A DNA stretch of 64,000 nucleotides, taken from the NCBI GenBank assembly GCA_023388055.1, contig JAEWGW010000025.1:434001-498000 (forward strand). The letters run 5' to 3'. Position 1 is the stretch's first letter, and each line of letters opens with the position of its first letter. This stretch comes from Bacillota bacterium. Its GTDB lineage: Bacteria > Bacillota > Bacilli > Paenibacillales > NBRC-103111. Below, piece by piece: positions 1 to 8,004 of this stretch. The notes under the pieces were generated by a model. The model was not told the DNA's origin. It ran no database searches and worked only from the letters and a program-made list of their open reading frames with translations. Position numbers and translations under genes: made by a program.

Positions 1-42
1 AAAGCCGCTGCGGCGAAGAAGAAGGTTAATCTGGGCGTGTAG
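1..42 (+). CDS. 3' end of an unidentified gene
   Basis: The first frame is open from the window edge and ends at TAG after a Lys/Ala-rich tail (KAAAAKKKVNLGV). It is on the same strand as the YunC-like gene 90 bases downstream. Too little is visible to name it, and it could be a chance open frame. Confidence 0.35.
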   Translation, partial: KAAAAKKKVNLGV

Positions 43-131
43 GAGCTGACCGGCAGCCCCAAAAGCACCTCCTGCAGCTTTTCCGCATATGGATAAAGGA
101 GAACTTGCGGAAAAAGGGGTGCATGGCATTG

Positions 132-434
132 ATGCAGATGGTTCCAATTCCAGTTGAAGAGGGGAAAATCGCCATAGGTGTGGAGGTCAAGCTTCCCAAA
201 ACCACCTTATTGGCCGTAGCTACGGATAAAGGCTACATTATGTGCGGCGCGTTGGATGTGGGGCTGCTGAATGACCAGTTAGCCGACCGGAGAATCATTG
301 CCGGCAGAGCGGTAGGGGTGCGGACACTGGAGCAGCTGCTGGCTGCGCCGCTGGAGTCCGTGACGCATGAGGCCAAGGCGTTGGGCATTGAGCCGGGTAT
401 GAGCGGTCTGGAGGCCATCAAACGGATGTTTTGA
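132..434 (+). CDS. yunC: YunC-like DUF1805 protein
   Basis: A 100-residue protein of the DUF1805/YunC family, whose function is unknown. The segments VKLPKTTLLAVATDKGYIMC, GALDVGLLN and AGRAVGVRT are typical of the family. Upstream in-frame TTG (105) and ATG (123) codons exist, but AGGGGTG at 115-121 sits 10 bases before ATG 132, and starting there reproduces the usual short N-terminus before the PIPVEEG stretch. A terminator follows directly. In Bacillus, yunC neighbours yunD; here a YunD-like gene lies far away near 38.4 kb. Confidence 0.8.
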   Translation: MQMVPIPVEEGKIAIGVEVKLPKTTLLAVATDKGYIMCGALDVGLLNDQLADRRIIAGRAVGVRTLEQLLAAPLESVTHEAKALGIEPGMSGLEAIKRMF

Positions 435-460
435 CATGGCCCCCAAAGGGAGAAATATGA

Positions 461-497
461 ACAGGAGCATTCCGTCATGGAACGCTCCTGTTTTTGT
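461..497 (+). terminator. Rho-independent terminator after yunC
   Basis: Arms ACAGGAGCATTCC and GGAACGCTCCTGT form a 13-bp stem with one mismatch around a GTCAT-type loop, followed by TTTTTG. It separates yunC from the convergent ABC permease gene ending at 514. Confidence 0.85.
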
Positions 498-513
498 TGT
501 TTGCAACCGCGTA

Positions 514-1203
514 TTATAAGGTGGTTTTGCGTATAAGGCTAAAGGACAAGCCAATGTAGACTACGGTAACCAGGGATAACAGGGAGATGATGCGGATGGC
601 TCCCAAATCGACGATAGCCTTCAGAATATCCGCCCACCATCCGTTGTAAGTAGCCATCAGCGAAAATACGGTGAAAACAATGAACAGCAATCCCAGAATG
701 ACGGTGGACTTGGTGCCGCCCATTTTCCGGTAGAGGCAGCTGATAAGAAACCCGCTGAAGAACAGATGCATAATGAGGGAAAAGTAGAACCACAGCTCAC
801 TTATAAAACCGTAATCGCTGATAAAATACAGCCGGAAGAAGTAGAAGCTTTGGAACCAGCCTCCAATTTGGCCTTCAATGGCGGACATGATCACGATGAT
901 CAAAGCGGAAACCAGGCTGGCCGCCCCGGCTACGGCAACTGTACCCCAGAAATAGTCGGTCCGGCGGACGCTCAGCCCAAGTGCAAAGGGGAAGGTCTGA
1001 TTCAGGATGATCAACCCGATGATCATAAAGTAGATGAAGATCGAGGCCATACCGCCTGTACTTACTGTGCTGTTGTCGTCATGAATGGCACTGGTAGTGA
1101 GAAGGTTGATCAGAAAATTGCCGCCCACAATGATCCAGGGCAAATACAGCCAGGAAAACAGGTCTTTGCTTTGCATGCGCATTACATTCAGGGTGCGGTT
1201 CAT
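514..1203 (-). CDS. ABC transporter permease, multi-pass membrane protein
   Basis: A 229-residue hydrophobic protein with about six predicted membrane segments, for example near residues 18-38, 50-70, 88-110 and 205-223. It is the last gene of a GntR-ATPase-permease operon. Its ATG overlaps the stop of the ATPase gene by four bases (ATGA), indicating translational coupling. It probably forms the membrane channel for the adjacent ATPase, in the style of Bacillus Ytr exporters. The substrate is not evident; efflux of cell-wall-active peptides is a common role for such operons and is only an inference here. Confidence 0.75.
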   Translation of the reverse strand: MNRTLNVMRMQSKDLFSWLYLPWIIVGGNFLINLLTTSAIHDDNSTVSTGGMASIFIYFMIIGLIILNQTFPFALGLSVRRTDYFWGTVAVAGAASLVSALIIVIMSAIEGQIGGWFQSFYFFRLYFISDYGFISELWFYFSLIMHLFFSGFLISCLYRKMGGTKSTVILGLLFIVFTVFSLMATYNGWWADILKAIVDLGAIRIISLLSLVTVVYIGLSFSLIRKTTL

Positions 1204-2099
1204 TTGGAAGCAGCTCCTTTCGGGGCGGTTTTGTTCTCTTGGGTCAAATGGATAATCAGCTGCTGCAGGGATACCGGCGTCAACTCCAGACCCTGGTCCG
1301 CTGCCAGCTTCCGGTCGGAGACGCTTATGCTGCCCATAACGGTAGCCGTGGCCAGTGCTCCCAGAGAATCGCGGCTCAGCACTTGTCTGCCGTGGATGAA
1401 ATCATCCAGCACGGAGGCGCGTCCGGCAATGCTGAAGGCTCTGCCGCGGAGCTGCTCGGCATCTTCATTGAGAATGATTCTGCCTTGGTCAATGAGGAAC
1501 ACATGCTCCAGCATCTGGCTGACCTCATCAATAAGATGGGTGGACAGCACAACCGTGCGGGGATGCTCTGTGAAATCCTCCAGCAGGCGGTTATAGAACA
1601 AATTCCGGGCTACGGCATCCAGCCCCAGATACGGCTCGTCAAAGATGGTTAGCGGCGCCCGGCTGGCCAGCCCGATAATGATCCCCACCGCGGAGAGCAT
1701 CCCCCGGGAGAGCTTCTTGATCCGGCGCTTCAGGGGAAGCTGGAAATCCTCGATCAGGGAGTAGGCAAAGTCCCGGTCCCAGTTAGGATGGAACAGCTCC
1801 GCTACATCCAACGCATCCTTGACCTGATAGCTGTCGGGATACTTCTGGCTTTCCTTGACAAAGGAGATCCGGCTGAGGACGTTGTTGTTCTCATACGGCT
1901 CCTCCCCGAAAACATGCAGGCTGCCGGAGCTGGGAAACAGCTGGCTGGTGATCATATGCATGATGGTGGTTTTGCCGGCGCCATTGCGGCCCAGCAGTCC
2001 GTAAATCTTGCCTTCCTCCATGGAAATGCTGACATTGTCCACGGCCGTAAAGTCACCGTAGTGTTTAGTCAGCCCTTTGGTTTCCAGTATCACACTCAT
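1200..2099 (-). CDS. ABC transporter ATP-binding protein (YtrB-like)
   Basis: A 299-residue ATPase. Walker A GRNGAGKTT lies near residue 38, the signature-like LSRGM near 134, Walker B with D-loop (LTIFDEPYLGLD) near 152, and the switch histidine in STHLIDE. The C-terminal third is an accessory domain typical of single-domain exporter ATPases. The signature is SRGM rather than SGGQ, as often seen in this group. It overlaps the GntR gene by four bases upstream and the permease downstream, so all three are translated as one coupled unit. Confidence 0.88.
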   Translation of the reverse strand: MSVILETKGLTKHYGDFTAVDNVSISMEEGKIYGLLGRNGAGKTTIMHMITSQLFPSSGSLHVFGEEPYENNNVLSRISFVKESQKYPDSYQVKDALDVAELFHPNWDRDFAYSLIEDFQLPLKRRIKKLSRGMLSAVGIIIGLASRAPLTIFDEPYLGLDAVARNLFYNRLLEDFTEHPRTVVLSTHLIDEVSQMLEHVFLIDQGRIILNEDAEQLRGRAFSIAGRASVLDDFIHGRQVLSRDSLGALATATVMGSISVSDRKLAADQGLELTPVSLQQLIIHLTQENKTAPKGAASK

Positions 2100-2458
2100 C
2101 GTTTGTTCTCCCCTCTGCGTATCATATCCGCCAGCTCTTCGGCCGTAATGCCCAGCCGCTCCGCCTCCCGCATCATGGTGACTACGAACTGCTCATAAAA
2201 CTGCTCCTGGCGTTTCTTGCGTACCTGGTCCCGCGCGGTTCCTGCCACAAACATGCCGATCCCCCGTTTCTTGTACAGAATCCCCTGATCCACCAGCAGA
2301 TTGACTCCCTTGGCGGCAGTTGCCGGATTGATATGGTAGAAGGCTGCAAACTGGTTGGTGGAAGGTACTTGGGATTCCTCAGGCAGGAGACCCTCCAGAA
2401 TATCATCTTCGATGCGTTCGGCAATCTGCAGGAAGATGGGCTTGCTGTCATCAATCAT
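2096..2458 (-). CDS. GntR-family repressor, YtrA type
   Basis: A 120-residue regulator. The N-terminal winged helix-turn-helix (about residues 5-75) contains SKPIFLQIAERIEDDILEG and the recognition-helix region PSTNQFAAFYHINPATAAKG. The C-terminus is a short helical dimer region of about 40 residues, as in YtrA rather than full-length GntR proteins. It is the first gene of the ABC operon and lies just downstream of a palindrome overlapping the promoter, so autorepression released by an envelope signal is likely. Confidence 0.85.
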   Translation of the reverse strand: MIDDSKPIFLQIAERIEDDILEGLLPEESQVPSTNQFAAFYHINPATAAKGVNLLVDQGILYKKRGIGMFVAGTARDQVRKKRQEQFYEQFVVTMMREAERLGITAEELADMIRRGENKR

Positions 2459-2488
2459 GCCTTCACATCCTCGTTACTTAATTGGTTC

Positions 2489-2533
2489 ATTACTCATATA
2501 ACTAACTATATAAGTAACGGTCCTTTCTGTCAA
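2489..2533 (-). promoter_or_regulatory. SigA promoter with palindromic GntR operator
   Basis: On the minus strand -35 TTGACA (2528-2533) and -10 TATAGT (2505-2510) are 17 bases apart. A 30-bp palindrome at 2489-2518, with 12-base arms GTTACTTATATA and TATATGAGTAAT (10 of 12 pairs), covers the -10 and start region. It is the natural operator for the GntR protein encoded immediately downstream. Confidence 0.75.
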
Positions 2534-2544
2534 GAAGGGAACGC

Positions 2545-2581
2545 AAAAAAAACCACCGGCACCTATTAGGCACCGGTGGCT
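2545..2581 (-). terminator. Terminator of uxaC
   Basis: On the minus strand CCACCGGTGCC and GGTGCCGGTGG pair around TAATA and are followed by eight T. It ends the uxaC transcript just before the GntR promoter. Confidence 0.85.
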
Positions 2582-2609
2582 TGATTCAAGCAACCCGCGT
2601 GGACATGGA

Positions 2610-4022
2610 CTATTGCAGGGACGGGAAGCCGAAGTAGTTCTTCGCGTTGTTGTAAGAGATATCGGAGACGATGCCGCCCAGAAGCTCGATGTCCGCGGGG
2701 AACTCGCCGTTTTCTACCCATTCGCCGAACAGATTGCACAGAATCCGGCGGAAGTATTCGTGGCGGGTGTAGGACAGGAAGCTGCGGGAGTCGGTCAGCA
2801 TACCCACGAAGCGGCTCAGGAGACCCAGGTCGCCCAGCGTCTTCATTTGGTGGATCATGCCTTCCTTGGTATCCAGGAACCACCATGCGGAGCCCAGCTG
2901 GATCTTGCCGGCTACGCCGCCGCCTTGGAACGCGCCCATCAGGGTGCCCAATGCAGGCATGTCCTTCGGATGCAGGGAGTACAGAATGGTCTTAGGCAGG
3001 CCAGCCTCTTGATCGATGGCATCCAGAAGACGGCTCAGCGGGTAAGCCACGCTGCTGTCGTTCATGGAGTCATAACCGGTGTCCGGGCCCAGCTTGTTGA
3101 ACATAACGGTGTTGTTGTTACGGCCGGCGTTGATGTGGTACTGCATCGCCCAGTTGTGCTCGGCATACAGCTTGCCCAGGAAAATCAGGGTATAAGCCTT
3201 GTATTTCTTTTCGTCCTCTTCGCTTACCGGGTTGCCTTGAAGGGCCTTGGCAAATACGTAACCGGCTTCCTCGCGGGAGGTCGGTGCGTACGGCACATAA
3301 TCCAGAGCGTGGTCGGAAACCAGGCAGCCTGCATCATGGAAGAACTGCACGCGGGATTCCAATGCGTTCAGCAGGTCTTCATAGGAATTAACCGGAGCGC
3401 CGACTACCTCGCCCAGCTTGGTCAGCCACGGCAGGAAGGTAGCACGGTTAATTTCCAGTGCTTTGTCAGGACGGAACGAAGGCAGTACAGCTACTGGGAA
3501 GGAGGTATCTTCCTTCAGCTTCAGGTGGTATTCCAGGGAATCTACAGGATCGTCAGTGGTGCAAACCACTTTGACGTTGGAGTTCACGATCAGGTCGCGG
3601 GCGCCGAAGCCTTCGCCGGTTAGCTTGGCATTGGCTTTTTCCCAGATGGCAGGGGCATTCTGCTCATTCAGCACATCATAGATGCCGAAGAAGCGCTGCA
3701 GCTCCAGATGGGACCAGTGGAACAGCGGGTTGCCGATAGCGGTGGAGCAGGTCTGGACATAAGCCAGAAACTTCTCATAATCCGGAGCGTCGCCGGTCAC
3801 ATAACGCTCTTCTACACCGTTGGAGCGCATGGCTCTCCACTTGTAGTGGTCGCCGCCCAGCCAAACCTCGGTGATGTTCTTGTAGGTTTTGTTGTCATAG
3901 ATTTCCTGCGGGCTCAAATGGCAGTGATAATCGATAATCGGCATGTTCTTGGCATAGTCATGATAGAGCTTTACAGCCGTTTCGTTGGACAAGAGGAAAT
4001 TTTCATCCAGAAAGGGTTTCAT
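2610..4022 (-). CDS. uxaC: Glucuronate isomerase
   Basis: A 470-residue cytosolic enzyme that interconverts glucuronate/fructuronate and galacturonate/tagaturonate, the first step of hexuronate catabolism. Full family length. The metal-binding NMPIIDYHCHLSP motif is near residues 28-40, WLGGDHYKWRAMRSNG near 55-70, and the late LTDSRSFLSYTRHEYFRR is typical of UxaC. No other hexuronate genes (uxaA, uxaB, kduI) are in the window, so it is a stand-alone gene here. A candidate cre-like site lies upstream. Confidence 0.95.
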   Translation of the reverse strand: MKPFLDENFLLSNETAVKLYHDYAKNMPIIDYHCHLSPQEIYDNKTYKNITEVWLGGDHYKWRAMRSNGVEERYVTGDAPDYEKFLAYVQTCSTAIGNPLFHWSHLELQRFFGIYDVLNEQNAPAIWEKANAKLTGEGFGARDLIVNSNVKVVCTTDDPVDSLEYHLKLKEDTSFPVAVLPSFRPDKALEINRATFLPWLTKLGEVVGAPVNSYEDLLNALESRVQFFHDAGCLVSDHALDYVPYAPTSREEAGYVFAKALQGNPVSEEDEKKYKAYTLIFLGKLYAEHNWAMQYHINAGRNNNTVMFNKLGPDTGYDSMNDSSVAYPLSRLLDAIDQEAGLPKTILYSLHPKDMPALGTLMGAFQGGGVAGKIQLGSAWWFLDTKEGMIHQMKTLGDLGLLSRFVGMLTDSRSFLSYTRHEYFRRILCNLFGEWVENGEFPADIELLGGIVSDISYNNAKNYFGFPSLQ

Positions 4023-4093
4023 ATTGATCCTAGGCCACCTTCGTTAAAATATGGTTTTTTTGCGATTTCACATCTACAAGTTTACTACAAATA

Positions 4094-4107
4094 TGTTAAC
4101 GTGAACA
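4094..4107 (-). promoter_or_regulatory. cre-like operator upstream of uxaC
   Basis: TGTTAACGTGAACA matches the catabolite-repression consensus TGWAARCGYTWNCW at 12 of 14 positions in either orientation. It sits about 75 bases before the uxaC start, so CcpA or another LacI-family protein could repress from it. No strong SigA promoter is obvious nearby. Confidence 0.4.
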
Positions 4108-4178
4108 ATAGATAATGTGAACAGGTTGTGAGCAGTTTTTTCCGGCGTATTCCACCGGTGGCCGATTTCGGGTACAAT

Positions 4179-4341
4179 AGGGTGTGTTTGAAAACTCCGA
4201 GTGGAGCAGACTTGGCCGAATTTTCGTTCCAGGCAAGGCACTTGTCCGCAGGCGTACCGGGGGTACGTCAAGGGGAAGTAACGAAGCATGGGGCGAAAAG
4301 GCGGTAAAAGATGCCCTCAAGCGGGTTTTCAGACACGCCCT
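4179..4341. repeat. 163-bp inverted-repeat-ended element, copy 1
   Basis: The element starts AGGGTGTGTTTGAAAACTCC and ends with the near-complement GGGTTTTCAGACACGCCCT. A second copy of identical length is at 51929-52091. The interior includes a small GTACC/GGTAC hairpin. There is no coding capacity and no clear target duplication. It fills most of the uxaC-TRIC gap. Confidence 0.8.
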
Positions 4342-4378
4342 GGGCAGGAATGAAGAGTAGAGGGGATACGTTGCAATC

Positions 4379-5017
4379 ATGCAGCTAATTGAAATTTTTA
4401 TTTATTTGGGCATCGTCGCGGCCGGAATTTCCGGGGCTGTAATAGGCATTCAGAAGGAGATGGACCTGTTCGGGGTCACCAGCCTTTGTGTGGCGACTTC
4501 TCTTGGCGGCGGTATTGTCCGGGACCTGCTCATCGGGGTCATCCCGCCTGTCGCTTTTGTGGAGCCCAAGTATTTTGGCGCCAGCCTGGCGGCCGGTTTG
4601 CTGACGTGGGTATTTTACCCGTATATCAGCCGTTTTAACAATCTTCTGATGGTATCCGATGCCGTGGGGCTGGGTGTGTTTACTGCGGTGGGGGCCAAAG
4701 CGGCCATCGGCCTGGGTTACGACGAGCCCTTCATCATCTTGTCCATGGGACTCATCACCGGAATCGGCGGCGGTGTGGTGCGGGATGTGTTCAGCCGGGA
4801 GATTCCGTATGTCTTCCGCAAGGAGGTTTATGCCGTGGCCTCCATTCTCGGGGCGGGAAGCCTGGCGCTGATCCATGATTATGTCCCTGTTACCTTCGCG
4901 ATGTACAGCTGCCTTCTGATTACCTTCCTGGTGCGGGTGCTGTGTGTGATGTATTCCGTTAACTTTCCCGTGTACCGGTTCTCGGACCGGAAGCACGGCA
5001 AGCAGCAGCAGGGTTAA
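4379..5017 (+). CDS. TRIC-family (UPF0126) membrane channel
   Basis: A 212-residue protein with about seven membrane segments, built of two similar halves. Each half has a Gly-rich motif followed by RD: ATSLGGGIVRDLLIG near residue 45 and GLITGIGGGVVRDVFSREIP near residue 130. This is the hallmark of the YadS/UPF0126 family, related to trimeric intracellular cation channels. Bacterial members conduct monovalent cations in vitro and their physiological role is unsettled. It starts at ATG after AGAGGGGAT and is followed by a terminator. Confidence 0.88.
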   Translation: MQLIEIFIYLGIVAAGISGAVIGIQKEMDLFGVTSLCVATSLGGGIVRDLLIGVIPPVAFVEPKYFGASLAAGLLTWVFYPYISRFNNLLMVSDAVGLGVFTAVGAKAAIGLGYDEPFIILSMGLITGIGGGVVRDVFSREIPYVFRKEVYAVASILGAGSLALIHDYVPVTFAMYSCLLITFLVRVLCVMYSVNFPVYRFSDRKHGKQQQG

Positions 5018-5020
5018 AGC

Positions 5021-5050
5021 AGCCGTCGCCCATTAGGGCGGCGGCTTATT
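5021..5050 (+). terminator. Terminator after TRIC gene
   Basis: AGCCGTCGCCC and GGGCGGCGGCT pair around ATTA, then TTATTC. The T-tract is weak but the stem is strong. Confidence 0.65.
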
Positions 5051-5196
5051 CATTGAAACAGAGTGTAGAACTCGACATATCCGTGATCCATATCCACCAT
5101 CACCACATGGTTGGACCCGTCAGGCAGGGCGGCGGTCCACCAGCAAACGATACCGGAGGGAGGGCATCTTGAAGCCACGTGCCCGCCGGAAGCATG

Positions 5197-5537
5197 ATAC
5201 GAAAGTGCCGCGTCTGCCCCGGCATTTTCATCCCTGGCACTGGGCGTTGGGCCGTGGGAGATTCTAACGAATCTCACAGCGCTTATTTGGCGAAAAAGCG
5301 GCTGTTTGCCAACGTAACGAATCTGAGCCACGCTATTGCTTACGCTCAGGTTCTTTTCAGTGTCTTTGAGCCGGAATAAGGCGCCTCAGATTCGTTACAA
5401 CCGGAAGAGGGGCCATATGAGCGAAATAGCGTGGCTGAGATTCGTTAAGAAATCCATACCCCCGTTTTTCTGCCCGCTGTCCGCTCACTCCCTTTATACG
5501 AAAGTGCCGCGTCTGCCCCGGCATTTTCATCCCTGGC
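5197..5537. repeat. 42-bp direct repeats bracketing the A1 element
   Basis: An identical 42-bp sequence starting ATACGAAAGTGCCGCGTC occurs at 5197-5238 and 5496-5537, one on each side of the A1 quad repeat. A related sequence (ACGAAAGTGGTACATGGG) precedes copy A2 near 11390. The rest of the 5018-5640 gap holds no gene that I can support. Confidence 0.8.
5261..5448. repeat. Quad repeat A1 (TAACGAATCT type)
   Basis: Two forward copies of TAACGAATCT (near 5264 and 5315) face two inverted copies AGATTCGTTA (near 5389 and 5437). Each head is followed, on the inner side, by a CTTATT or CTATT box. It is nearly identical (about 4 differences in 188 bases) to 11451-11638. Confidence 0.85.
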
Positions 5538-5678
5538 GATGCTTGCTCAAGCGCGTTTACAAATACGGATTAGCCTGAGTATCTGATTTTTGCACATCCC
5601 CCGGCAGTCGTCACACCTTATCCACAGAAACAAAAGAAAACGGATGCTATAATAAAAATAAACAAAGGCAAGGGGGTA

Positions 5679-5692
5679 TGAAAGGGTTTTCA
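5679..5692 (+). promoter_or_regulatory. cre-like site upstream of rhaEW
   Basis: TGAAAGGGTTTTCA matches TGWAARCGYTWNCW at 13 of 14 positions. It lies about 130 bases before the rhaEW start and 25 bases after a TATAAT at 5648-5653, a position suited to CcpA roadblock. Carbon catabolite repression of a rhamnose operon would be expected. Confidence 0.6.
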
Positions 5693-5742
5693 TATCACAT
5701 GTTTACATTTGAAAAATATTTACTATCACTTTAAAATTATTA

Positions 5743-5771
5743 TTCAAAAAGAAACAAAACCATGTTAGAAT
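5743..5771 (+). promoter_or_regulatory. Possible SigA promoter of rhaEW operon
   Basis: TTCAAA (5743-5748) and TAGAAT (5766-5771) are 17 bases apart and about 50 bases before the chosen start. The -35 is weak, suggesting a need for activation. A separate TATAAT at 5648-5653 lacks a good -35. Confidence 0.4.
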
Positions 5772-5824
5772 GGTCTCGTAGAATCATTTTCCCATTGTGG
5801 ACAAAGATGAAGGAGGCATATGGC

Positions 5825-7894
5825 ATGGTGGCGAATCGTTGGGTGATGGAACAAGCGGCAGGATTGAAGCCGGGGTTGGATGAACTGGTGTACCGCTCGA
5901 ATCTGTTGGGCTCGGATCGGTCTGTAGCCAACTGGGGCGGCGGCAATACCTCTATGAAGACCGTTGTTGAGGATTTTCGCGGGCGTCCTGTCAATGTCAT
6001 GTGGGTAAAAGGAAGCGGCTCCGACCTGGCTACCATGAAGGCGGGCCACTTTACCGGACTCCGGCTGGATGATATTGCCCCGTTGTTTGAGCGGGAGGAT
6101 ATGAGCGACGAAGATATGGTGGCGTATCTGGCCAACTGCATGATCGACTCCAAACATCCCAGAGCCTCCATCGAAACACTGCTCCATGCATTTTTGCCAT
6201 TTGAACATGTAGACCATACCCATCCTGATGCCATTATCGGGCTGTGCTGCGCAGATAACGGCAGGGAGCTGGCCAAGGAAATTTATGGCGACCGCTTCGT
6301 ATGGGTGCCCTATATCCGGCCAGGCTTCCGTCTCTCCCGGATGATCGCCCAGGGTGTGCGGGACAACCCTAACGCGGAGCTGGTGCTGATGGAAAAACAC
6401 GGCCTGGTCACCTGGGGTGCTACCTCCGAGGAATCCTATCTGAAAACGCTGGCCATTATCGGGGAAGCGGAGGCTTTCATTGAGGCCCGGGTGAAGGAAG
6501 AGGCCTTGTTCGGCGGCTTGAAGACCGAACCGTTTGCGGCGGAGCGCCGGCGGGAGATTGCAGCAGCCGTTATGCCGGTTATCCGCGGTGCGGTCAGCGA
6601 CGGCAAACGGATGCTTCTCACCTTCGACGACGGGGAGGATATTCTGCGGTTCGCCGGCAGCCGGGATGCGGTGAAGCTGTCCCAGGTGGGTGCAGCTTGT
6701 CCGGACCATCTGGTGCACACCAAGATGAAGCCGCTGCTGGTGGATTGGGACCCGTCCTCCGGGGATGTGGAAGCCCTGAAGGAAACCCTTAAGGCGGGCG
6801 TGAGCCAGTATAAGGAAGAATACAAGGCTTACTTCGAACGCAACAAGAATGAAGGGGATAAGATGTTTGAGCCTGCTCCCCGGGTGATCCTGATTCCGGG
6901 TGTGGGCATGATTAATACCGGCAAGAGCCACGCCATGTCCCAGGTCAGCGGTGCGCTGTACCATCGGGCCATCGCGGTTATGCGCGGAGCCACCACCTTG
7001 GGCGAATTTGTTTCCTTAAGCGAAAATGAGTCCTACAATGTGGAATATTGGCCTCTGGAGCTGTATAAGCTGACCTTGGCTCCGCCCGAGGCGGAATTCT
7101 CCCGCCAGGTGGTGCTGGTTACCGGCGGCGCCGGAGGCATCGGCAGCGCTACCTGCCGCAGGCTGGTGAAGGAAGGGGCCCATGTGGTCCTGGCCGACCT
7201 GAACCTGGAGGGAGCGGAGAAGGTAGCCGAGGAGCTGAACGCCCAGTTCGGACCGGGCCGCGCCTTCGCTGTGAAGCTGGACGTGACCAAGGAAGACCTG
7301 GTGAAGGAAGCCTTCCGCGCTACGGCGCTCCAGTACGGCGGTGTGGATGTAGCAGTGAACAATGCCGGTCTTGCCACCTCCAGCCCCTTCGATGAAACCA
7401 CGCTGGATGAGTGGAATCTCAATATGAATGTTCTGTCCACCGGGTATTTCCTGGTGGCGAGGGAAGCCTTCAAGGTAATGAAGGAGCAGGGCACCGGCGG
7501 GAGTATGGTATTCGTGGCATCGAAGAACTCCGTCTACGCCGGCAAAAATGCTTCCGCCTACAGCACGGCTAAGGCTGCCGAAGCCCATCTGGCCCGCTGT
7601 ATCGCGGCAGAAGGCGGAGAATACGGCATCCGGGTGAACACTGTTCTGCCGGACGCCATTCTGCAGGGCTCAGCCATCTGGAACTCCCGGTGGCGGGAGG
7701 AGCGGGCTGCCGCTTATGGCATAGCTCCTGATCAATTAGAGGAATATTACAAAAAACGCACCACGCTCCTGGTCAATATTTACCCGGATGATATCGCGGA
7801 ATCCATTGCCTTCCTGGCCTCCTCCAGGTCGGCCAAAACCACCGGCTGCATGATTACGGTAGACGGCGGGGTGCCTGCGGCGTTCACCCGGTAA
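5825..7894 (+). CDS. rhaEW: Bifunctional rhamnulose-1-phosphate aldolase / lactaldehyde dehydrogenase
   Basis: A 689-residue fusion, like Bacillus YuxG. The N-terminal class II aldolase domain (about 1-390) carries NWGGGNTSMKT and the zinc-binding VDHTHPDA. The C-terminal short-chain dehydrogenase domain (about 425-689) carries TGGAGGIGS, NNAG and the YSTAK catalytic motif. It splits rhamnulose-1-phosphate into dihydroxyacetone phosphate and lactaldehyde and oxidises the latter. ATG 5825 is chosen because AAGGAGG (5810-5816) is 8 bases away and gives the family length; an upstream in-frame ATG at 5762 has no ribosome site. It is the first gene of the rhamnose operon. Confidence 0.92.
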   Translation: MVANRWVMEQAAGLKPGLDELVYRSNLLGSDRSVANWGGGNTSMKTVVEDFRGRPVNVMWVKGSGSDLATMKAGHFTGLRLDDIAPLFEREDMSDEDMVAYLANCMIDSKHPRASIETLLHAFLPFEHVDHTHPDAIIGLCCADNGRELAKEIYGDRFVWVPYIRPGFRLSRMIAQGVRDNPNAELVLMEKHGLVTWGATSEESYLKTLAIIGEAEAFIEARVKEEALFGGLKTEPFAAERRREIAAAVMPVIRGAVSDGKRMLLTFDDGEDILRFAGSRDAVKLSQVGAACPDHLVHTKMKPLLVDWDPSSGDVEALKETLKAGVSQYKEEYKAYFERNKNEGDKMFEPAPRVILIPGVGMINTGKSHAMSQVSGALYHRAIAVMRGATTLGEFVSLSENESYNVEYWPLELYKLTLAPPEAEFSRQVVLVTGGAGGIGSATCRRLVKEGAHVVLADLNLEGAEKVAEELNAQFGPGRAFAVKLDVTKEDLVKEAFRATALQYGGVDVAVNNAGLATSSPFDETTLDEWNLNMNVLSTGYFLVAREAFKVMKEQGTGGSMVFVASKNSVYAGKNASAYSTAKAAEAHLARCIAAEGGEYGIRVNTVLPDAILQGSAIWNSRWREERAAAYGIAPDQLEEYYKKRTTLLVNIYPDDIAESIAFLASSRSAKTTGCMITVDGGVPAAFTR

Positions 7895-8004
7895 TAGACC
7901 CGGCGGCGTCGGGCAACTATAATCAGGCATGGGCTGTCCGGATTGTCCGCTCCTCAGGCGGGCGCTCCGGCAGCCCTTTGCCGCAAAAGGCGGTGCACGT
8001 TACG

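Noticed and set aside
4179..4341. Insertion sequence with target duplication
   Set aside because: There is no transposase frame and no matching duplicated flank at either copy, so it is listed only as a repeat.
5678..5734. 18-residue leader-like ORF after AAGGGGG
   Set aside because: The ribosome site is too close to the ATG, and the sequence is better explained as a cre site (5679-5692).
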